DNA from: Myoxocephalus aenaeus
Lineage: Eukaryota; Chordata; Actinopteri; Perciformes; Cottidae
Assembly (NCBI GenBank): GCA_038501785.1
Contig: JBAMJR010000259.1
Span: forward strand, 292,001-356,000
Length of the DNA stretch: 64,000 nucleotides
Reading direction: 5' to 3'
Shown: in pieces, positions 57,927 through 64,000 of the stretch
How the letters are laid out: every line of letters starts with the position of its first letter
Numbering within the stretch: the stretch's first letter is position 1
Position numbers and translations under genes: made by a program
The notes under the pieces: generated by a model
Told to the model about the DNA's origin: nothing
The model's database searches: none
What the model saw: only the letters and a program-made list of their open reading frames with translations

Positions 57927-58220
57927 ATGTCGGAGGAGATGATCAGCGTGTTCGAGCTGTTGAATTTAGCCATCGGGACGCCTCAGAGGGGCGCGGTCAA
58001 CTTCAGCGCGCTGCACGCGCTGCTGCACGCCGTGCTGCTGCAGCTGGACGTCCGGGAGACCCGGTGGGAGAGGGACGGTCCAGGGGTCTGCGGGGAGGAG
58101 GAGCCGCGGCCGCCCGGCCACAGGGACGTGGCCCCCGGAGAGCAGGGGCCACAGGAGCCCGGAGCCTCCGCGGCCGGGCCCGGGTCCCCCTCCACCCGGA
58201 CCGGCGAGGACGGCGAGCAG
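57927..58220 (+). CDS. First coding exon of a QRICH2/C16orf96-like (DUF4795) gene
   Basis: The ATG at 57927 opens 98 codons to a donor-like gagcag|gtagag. The N-terminus MSEEMISVFELLNLAIGTP followed by GAVNFSALHALLHAVLLQL resembles the start of C16orf96/QRICH2 proteins, where a short helical N-terminus precedes long variable and coiled-coil regions. Residues ~45-98 are acidic, Pro/Gly-rich and GC-rich. Reading on without splicing ends after six more residues at 58241. QRICH2 works in sperm flagella, and its human locus lies in the same chromosome band as SRSF2/MFSD11, which supports the call. Further exons could not be identified within the window, so the gene may continue beyond it or be degraded. 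Confidence 0.5.
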
Positions 58221-58749
58221 GTAGAGTACCTGAACCCATGACGTCATCGTACTGCCTCCCCTGAACGGAGACAATAATGACAAATGTCACCTTTTTAAAT
58301 CTGTTATATTATCAATATTATACAGTGGTGTCATAGTACTGTACTTGAGTAAAAATATATGTATTTTAATGTTGTTATACTTAAAATGTCTAACTTTATT
58401 ACCTAAATACTTTACATTTTCTAAAACATGATGCACTGTATTTAGTGGTATGGGATCATTTTATTACATAGATATAACTATTTAATTTATTTAAATGTGT
58501 ATACAAATATTTAATATATATATATACATATACAAATATTGATATCAACATACTCAAATATTGCATATATTTGTATGTGTATATATTTATATACAAATAT
58601 GTGTAAATATTTACTATATTTGTGTATATATTCATATACAAATATGTGTAAATATGTAATATATGTGTATAAACAAACATATTACATATTTGTATATATA
58701 AGTATACAATTATTTATATATGCATATATATGCATGTATATATGCACAT

Positions 58750-58807
<58 letters not shown>

Positions 58808-59539
58808 TATATGTATAAATACATGTACAAATATGTAATATATACATGAAGTTTTAAAACTTTGTTCATAATTGCATGTAATGGAGAAAATCATTTTTAT
58901 CTATTTATTTAATCGAGCATCTATTATTATATCTTTAGCTGTCGATGAGGTCGTCCTCTGAACAATTAAATATTCCATCAAGATCAGAGTTTAAATATGT
59001 TTTTATATTTTAAAGTCTTCTGTGCATGCACTACATTTACATTAATAGGTGAATTACTTTTGCAAAAAACCTAAAAATACGAAACCAGCTAACGATAACT
59101 TTCATTATCGACAAATCTGAAGTTAATCTCCTTGATTAATTCATAACTCATTTGGTCAATAAAACATCTGAAAACACTTCAACTACGAGTTAAAGTTATT
59201 AGCATTAATATACGGTCCCATTCAGGAAAAAACTGTATTGGATTATATTTATTGATTAATGTCTCTATCACTGGTGGGGGTCATTTTTATACATTTATAT
59301 TGTGACAATAGCATAATGTATTTGTCTATATTTTGTATTATTAATCTAATTCTGTGGAGTAACTAAAGCTGTCAGATGAATGAAAAGTATGAAGTAGAAG
59401 GAAATAGAGGCACTCGAGTACAAGTACCTCGAACATGTACTCAGTTCTTTGTATTGCTTTGCACTGGAGGCCACGCCCCCAGCTGTGATGTCACAACAGG
59501 TGTTTTAGCTGCAGCTGGTGAGCCAGGATCTTTATTCAG

Positions 59540-59830
59540 AGTTCATACGGTCACGGAAAACCTGGAAAAGTCATGTAAATGTGTTATTTTCATGTGTTCA
59601 TATCATTCATTTACGCTGAGTTTGAAATAATGAATATGCTTTTAAAAGAAAGACCTTCAAAATATAAGCAGGCGTACATACAGGCATCTATATAAATGTT
59701 TATTCTTTTAATCAAAATATTGTCTCATTCATTTGTGTCATTTAAGGTTTACTGTGAATTCTCATTGTTAGTTTAAATACTACATTTTCTCACTTTTTCA
59801 TGTTTACACCCAGACGTCACTAAATGTTTG
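59540..59830. repeat. Dispersed repeat with cacggaaaacctggaaaagt, copy 3
   Basis: Same block order as the mfsd11 intron copies: tgaaataatgaatatgcttt, ataagcaggcgtacataca, ggcatctatataaatgttta. Confidence 0.85.
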
Positions 59831-60043
59831 GTCAGAATGTGAACGAAGTTGAACCCTCTCTATTGTGGTGTCTTCACACTCAAGTTCAAATGTCTTTGAA
59901 GACTCGCACGAAGCCGATGACGAGCAGGAGGAGACAATGGGAGTCATCTCACATGACCTCTGTTCAGGTTTCTGTCAAAGGGAGAGGAAGAGGAGCGGAT
60001 CTTCATCGGGACGCCGCCCGGCTTTTGTCCCGAAAAGACGAAC

Positions 60044-60097
60044 GCCTGAAGCGAAGGAATGACGAGCTAGACCTCGTCATTCCTTCGCTTCAGGCGC
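60044..60097. repeat. 24-bp perfect inverted repeat with 6-base loop
   Basis: cgcctgaagcgaaggaatga(cgag) pairs exactly with 60074-60097; loop ctagac. Confidence 0.9.
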
Positions 60098-60514
60098 TGG
60101 TCTTCAGGGAGCTGCCGGTGGTGACATTGTCCAGACTGCGTCACCTTTTCCTGCCTTCCTCCTGGAGCTGATCCCTCCAGGGGGGTAATTAGTCCCCTGC
60201 AGAGATGACTAGCTGTCAGGGGAAGAATAGCTCTCGGGTGCAGGTGATGCTCACCTGAATCATTCATGTCCTCTGTGGGCACGTCCGGGTCAGCTGCCGT
60301 ATCCGCTGACTTCACCACGACGAGGTGACCCGGAGTGACCTCTGGAGGCAGGTGAGTGATGTCTGCTGATCAAAGTGCAGCAACAGTCATCATGTTAACG
60401 GCTGACTGCTCACACTGAGGCCACGCAGGTTAAAGAGTAACGAAGACCAGTTATGAGTCCTGCCGCCCAGGAGGTCTTTGTTCTGGACACCACACCCGGG
60501 TCTGAAGGGGGAAG

Positions 60515-60740
60515 TCTCTGCTTCATGTGTTAAAGCTGCATTCTCTCTCCTGACCACCAGGGGGTGACTCCTCTGGTTGTATAGAAGTCTATGCTTCATG
60601 TGTTAAAGCTGCATTCTCTCTCCTGACCACCAGGGGGTGACTCCTCTGGTTGTATAGAAGTATATGCTTCATGTGTTAAAGCTGCATTCTCTCTCCTGAC
60701 CACCAGGGGGCGACTCCTCTGGTTGTATAGAAGTCTATAT
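60515..60740. repeat. ~73-bp minisatellite, about three units, reverse orientation
   Basis: Reverse complement of the family at 21221-21660: ctctcctgaccaccaggggg, ctcctctggttgtatagaag. Confidence 0.92.
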
Positions 60741-61095
60741 AAATGACTCTACTTCTCTTGATGTATTCCCTCAGTAAACATTGTAAACATGAGTTTATGT
60801 CTCAATCTCTAGTTTCAAGTCTTCTTCAATACAGCATGATGTTCATTTAGTAAATTATGGTCATTTAGAGTCAAACAGACCATAAAGCAGGGGACGCTTT
60901 AGGGGCGGGGCTTCAAGGTGATTGACAGGTCTCTACCAGAGCCATATGGTGGAACGGGTCACGCGGTGACGTCACTCATTAACCGGCTGTGAGTCATTCA
61001 GGCTGCTGATGAAGCTCTGTGGGGTCGCTATGCATCACTTCATGTCACAAGTTAAACACTCACATCAGCTCAGGAATGTCCTTTGTTTCAGGGGT

Positions 61096-61142
<47 letters not shown>

Positions 61143-61419
61143 ACTCTGCCAACAAACCCTGAAATAGACATTTCCTGGTTACAGAAGTGTAACAGCTTGA
61201 CTGGTCTCATGTGGGCCCCTCTGGACCGTCAAGTCCTGTCTGTTGTCTTTGGGGTCAAAGGTCAGATAGATGTTTCCTATGAGTCAGATTCCAGAGACAT
61301 GTCTTTAATTAAGCTGTCAAAGGTTCCTCAGAGCCTTCAAGCGGCCTCATCTGAGCCTTAAACCTGATTCAAGTCATTTCATTTTACAGTAAAGTACTTC
61401 TAACTGGTCCTGAACCAGT

Positions 61420-61560
61420 CTAGTCCTGGTCCTCTAGACCTCAGTGTAGTCCTGGTCCTCTAGACCTCAGTGTAGTCCTGGTCCTCTATAGACCTCAGTG
61501 TAGTCCTGGTCCTCTATAGACCTCAGTGTCGTCCTGGTCCTCTATAGACCTCAGTGAACC
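61420..61560. repeat. ~27-bp tandem repeat
   Basis: tagtcctggtcctctagacc tcagtg units, five to six copies, some with ctatagacc. Confidence 0.88.
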
Positions 61561-61839
61561 AGAACCAACACTACCTCCTTAGTCCACAGGGGGCACCAGA
61601 ACCAACACTACCACCTATAACTACACCTCCATTAACTTCATCTTCTTCCCCTTCACTTTCCTCTTTCGCCCACCTGTCTCCAAATCAAGTTCTTACCTTG
61701 GTAACCTTGGTAACCTCTGCCCGCCCAACCACCTGCCCCCTCGACCCCATCCCATCTCACATTCTATTGCTCCTGACCTTCTTCCCTTTCTCAACCATCT
61801 TATTAATACCTCCCTCTCAACCGGCTGTTTCCCTGACTC

Positions 61840-62590
61840 TCTGAAGGAGGAATAGTTAACCCTCTCCTGAAGAAACCCACTCTCAACCCATCAACAACTA
61901 CAGACCGGTCTCTCTCCTTCCCTTTCTGGAGCGAGCTATCTTTAACCAAGTCTCCTCCTTTCTCCACCAAAACAACCTTCTGGACCGTCACCAGTCTGGA
62001 TTCAAGGCCTCAACAGAGACTGTCCTCCTCGCTGTCTCTGAGCAGCTCCACACCGCTAGAGCAGCCTCTCTCTCCTCTGTCCTTATCCTTCTAGACCTTT
62101 CTGCTGCCTTTGACACAGTGAACCACCAGATCCTCATTCCCTCCCTCCAGGACCTTGGTATCTCTCCCTCTTCTCATCCTACCTCAACGACCGCACCTAC
62201 CGGGTAACTTGGAGAGGATCTGTGTCTGAGCCTTGTCCTCTCACTACTGGAGTCCCTCAAGGCTCCGTCCTGGGTCCTCTTCTCTCTGTACACCAACTCT
62301 CTCGGCTCTGTCATTCGCTCGCATGGCTTTTCCTACCACAGCTACGCTGATGACACCCAACTGATCCTCTCGTTTCCCCAGTCTGAAACACAGCTAGCAG
62401 CACGGATCTCTGCCTGTCTGACTGACATCTCTCAGTGGATGTCCACACACCACCTGAAAATTGGTGGGGTGTCGCTCCCACCCACGACCTGACTATCACC
62501 TTCAACAACTCAGTGTTGGCCCCGACCCCGACTGCCAGGAACCTCGTGTGACACTCGACAGTCAACTCTCCCTGACTGGCAACATTACCG
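61840..62590 (+). mobile_element. LINE reverse-transcriptase fragment, broken
   Basis: Across several frames the plus strand carries NYRPVSLLPFLERAIFNQV, DRHQSGFKASTETVLLAV, LDLSAAFDTVNHQIL, then GVPQGSVLGPL, YADDTQLILSF and ARNL-VTLDSQLSLTGN. Frameshifts separate these. It leads directly into the 25-bp satellite. Same family as 39096-39530. Confidence 0.88.
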
Positions 62591-64000
62591 CAACAACACG
62601 ATCCTGTAGGTCCATGCTACACAACATCCTGTAGGTCCATGCTACACACCATCCTGTAGGTCCATGCTACACAACATCCTGTAGGTCCATGCTACACAAC
62701 ATCCTGTAGGTCCATGCTACACACCATCCTGTAGGTCCATGCTACACAACATCCTGTAGGTCCATGCTACACAACATCCTTTAGGTCCATGCTGCACACC
62801 ATCCTGTAGGTCCATGCTACACAACATCCTGTAGGTCCATGCTACACAACATCCTGTAGGTCCATGCTACACAACATCCTGTAGGTCCATGCTACACAAC
62901 ATCCTGTAGGTCCATGCTACACACCATCCTGTAGGTCCATGCTACACAACATCCTGTAGGTCCATGCTACACAACATCCTGTAGGTCCATGCTACACACC
63001 ATCCTGTAGGTCCATGCTACACAACATCCTGTAGGTCCATGCTACACAACATCCTGTAGGTCCATGCTACACACCATCCTGTAGGTCCATGCTACACAAC
63101 ATCCTGTAGGTCCATGCTACACAACATCCTTTAGGTCCATGCTGCACACCATCCTGTAGGTCCATGCTACACAACATCCTGTAGGTCCATGCTACACAAC
63201 ATCCTGTAGGTCCATGCTACACAACATCCTGTAGGTCCATGCTACACAACATCCTGTAGGTCCATGCTACACACCATCCTGTAGGTCCATGCTACACAAC
63301 ATTCTGTAGGTCCATGCTACACACCATCCTGTAGGTCCATGCTACACAACATCCTGTAGGTCCATGCTGCACACCATCCTGTAGGTCCGTGCTACACAAC
63401 ATCCTGTAGGTCCATGCTACACAACATCCTGTAGGTCCGTGCTACACAACATCCTGTAGGTCCATGCTACACAACATCCTGTAGGTCCATGCTACACACC
63501 ATCCTGTAGGTCCATGCTACACAACATTCTGTAGGTCCATGCTACACACCATCCTGTAGGTCCATGCTACACAACATCCTGTAGGTCCATGCTACACAAC
63601 ATCCTGTAGGTCCATGCTACACACCATCCTGTAGGTCCGTGCTACACAACATCCTGTAGGTTCGTGCTACACAACATCCTGTAGGTCCGTGCTACACAAC
63701 ATCCTGTAGGTCCGTGCTGCACAACATCCTGTAGGTCCGTGCTACACAACATCCTGTAGGTCCGTGCTACACAACATCCTGTAGGTCCATGCTACACACC
63801 ATCCTGTAGGTCCATGCTACACACCATCCTGTAGGTCCATGCTACACAACATCCTGTAGGTCCATGCTGCACAACATCCTGTAGGTCCATGCTACACACC
63901 ATCCTGTAGGTCCATGCTACACACCATCCTGTAGGTCCATGCTACACACCATCCTGTAGGTCCATGCTGCACACCATCCTGTAGGTCCATGCTACACAAC
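62591..64000. repeat. 25-bp satellite array continuing past the window
   Basis: The unit catcctgtaggtccatgcta followed by cacaa repeats at least 56 times with point variants (cacac, gtccgtg, attctg, gctgcac). The founder sequence (cgatcctgtaggtccatgct) is the LINE coding sequence at ~62598 (encoding RSCRSMLHNI). Confidence 0.97.

Larger units (their letters stand above)
58242..61540. other. Repeat-rich region, exons not identified
   Basis: Contains AT-rich microsatellites (58470-58830, pure AT at 58758-58800), a third copy of the catggaaaacctgg-type repeat (59540-59830), a 24-bp palindrome (60044-60097), a 73-bp minisatellite (60515-60740), (CA)n at 61089-61138 and a 27-bp tandem repeat (61420-61560). 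Short ORFs at 59824-60171 have no recognised homology. Confidence 0.55.

Noticed and set aside
59824..60171. Second exon of the QRICH2-like gene
   Set aside because: A splice-compatible stretch exists, but the encoded Arg/Ser-rich segment matches nothing recalled for DUF4795 proteins.

Overview
The window is nuclear DNA of a teleost fish. Evidence: intron-rich vertebrate genes (eif1, srsf2, mfsd11, a GIMAP GTPase), fish-type LINEs (L2/CR1 group), hAT, Tc1 and Harbinger remnants, and many (CA)n, (GATA)n, (AT)n and minisatellite tracts. The repeat families suggest a percomorph, but that is inference.

Layout. 1-1.7 kb: AT-rich DNA with a short tandem duplication and one hypothetical minus-strand ORF. 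1.7-11.9 kb and 16.6-26.5 kb: two direct copies of a ~10 kb segment, each holding a complete ten-exon gene for a two-domain trypsin-fold (S1A) protein resembling fish prss60/polyserase. Domain 1 has a full catalytic triad. Domain 2 has Asn at the His57 and Asp102 positions and keeps only Ser195, so each gene pairs a likely active protease with a pseudoprotease, joined by a Pro/Thr mucin-like linker that is much longer in copy A. Both copies share the same hAT insertion with the same 8-bp target duplication, so that insertion predates the segmental duplication. 11.9-16.6 kb: spacer with an L2-like LINE, a TA-flanked MITE and a Harbinger remnant. 27.3-28.8 kb (minus): a four-exon gene for a 120-aa single-pass membrane protein with a cysteine-rich tail, not recognised. 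30-31.4 kb: (GATA)n, a LINE tail and a broken Tc1 element. 32.0-33.6 kb (plus): eif1. 34.9-38.6 kb: a LINE whose ORF is interrupted by a 2.7-kb array of 30-bp repeats. 38.9-40.5 kb (plus): a GIMAP/AIG1 GTPase. 43.9-45.2 kb (minus): srsf2, divergent from mfsd11 (plus, 46.1-56.5 kb); this head-to-head pair is conserved in vertebrates. 57.9 kb (plus): first exon of a gene resembling the QRICH2/C16orf96 (DUF4795) family. 61.5-64.0 kb: a LINE fragment running into a 25-bp satellite that continues past the window end.

The genes do not form a pathway. Housekeeping genes (eif1, srsf2, mfsd11) sit beside lineage-variable loci (tandem proteases, GIMAP). The most distinctive features are the paired active/dead protease domains, three tandem arrays that appear to have grown from LINE coding sequence, and a 32-bp minisatellite that has copied the 5' splice site of an mfsd11 coding exon 14 times.

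All gene models were assembled by hand from splice signals, reading-phase continuity and family knowledge. No alignment or transcript data were available.
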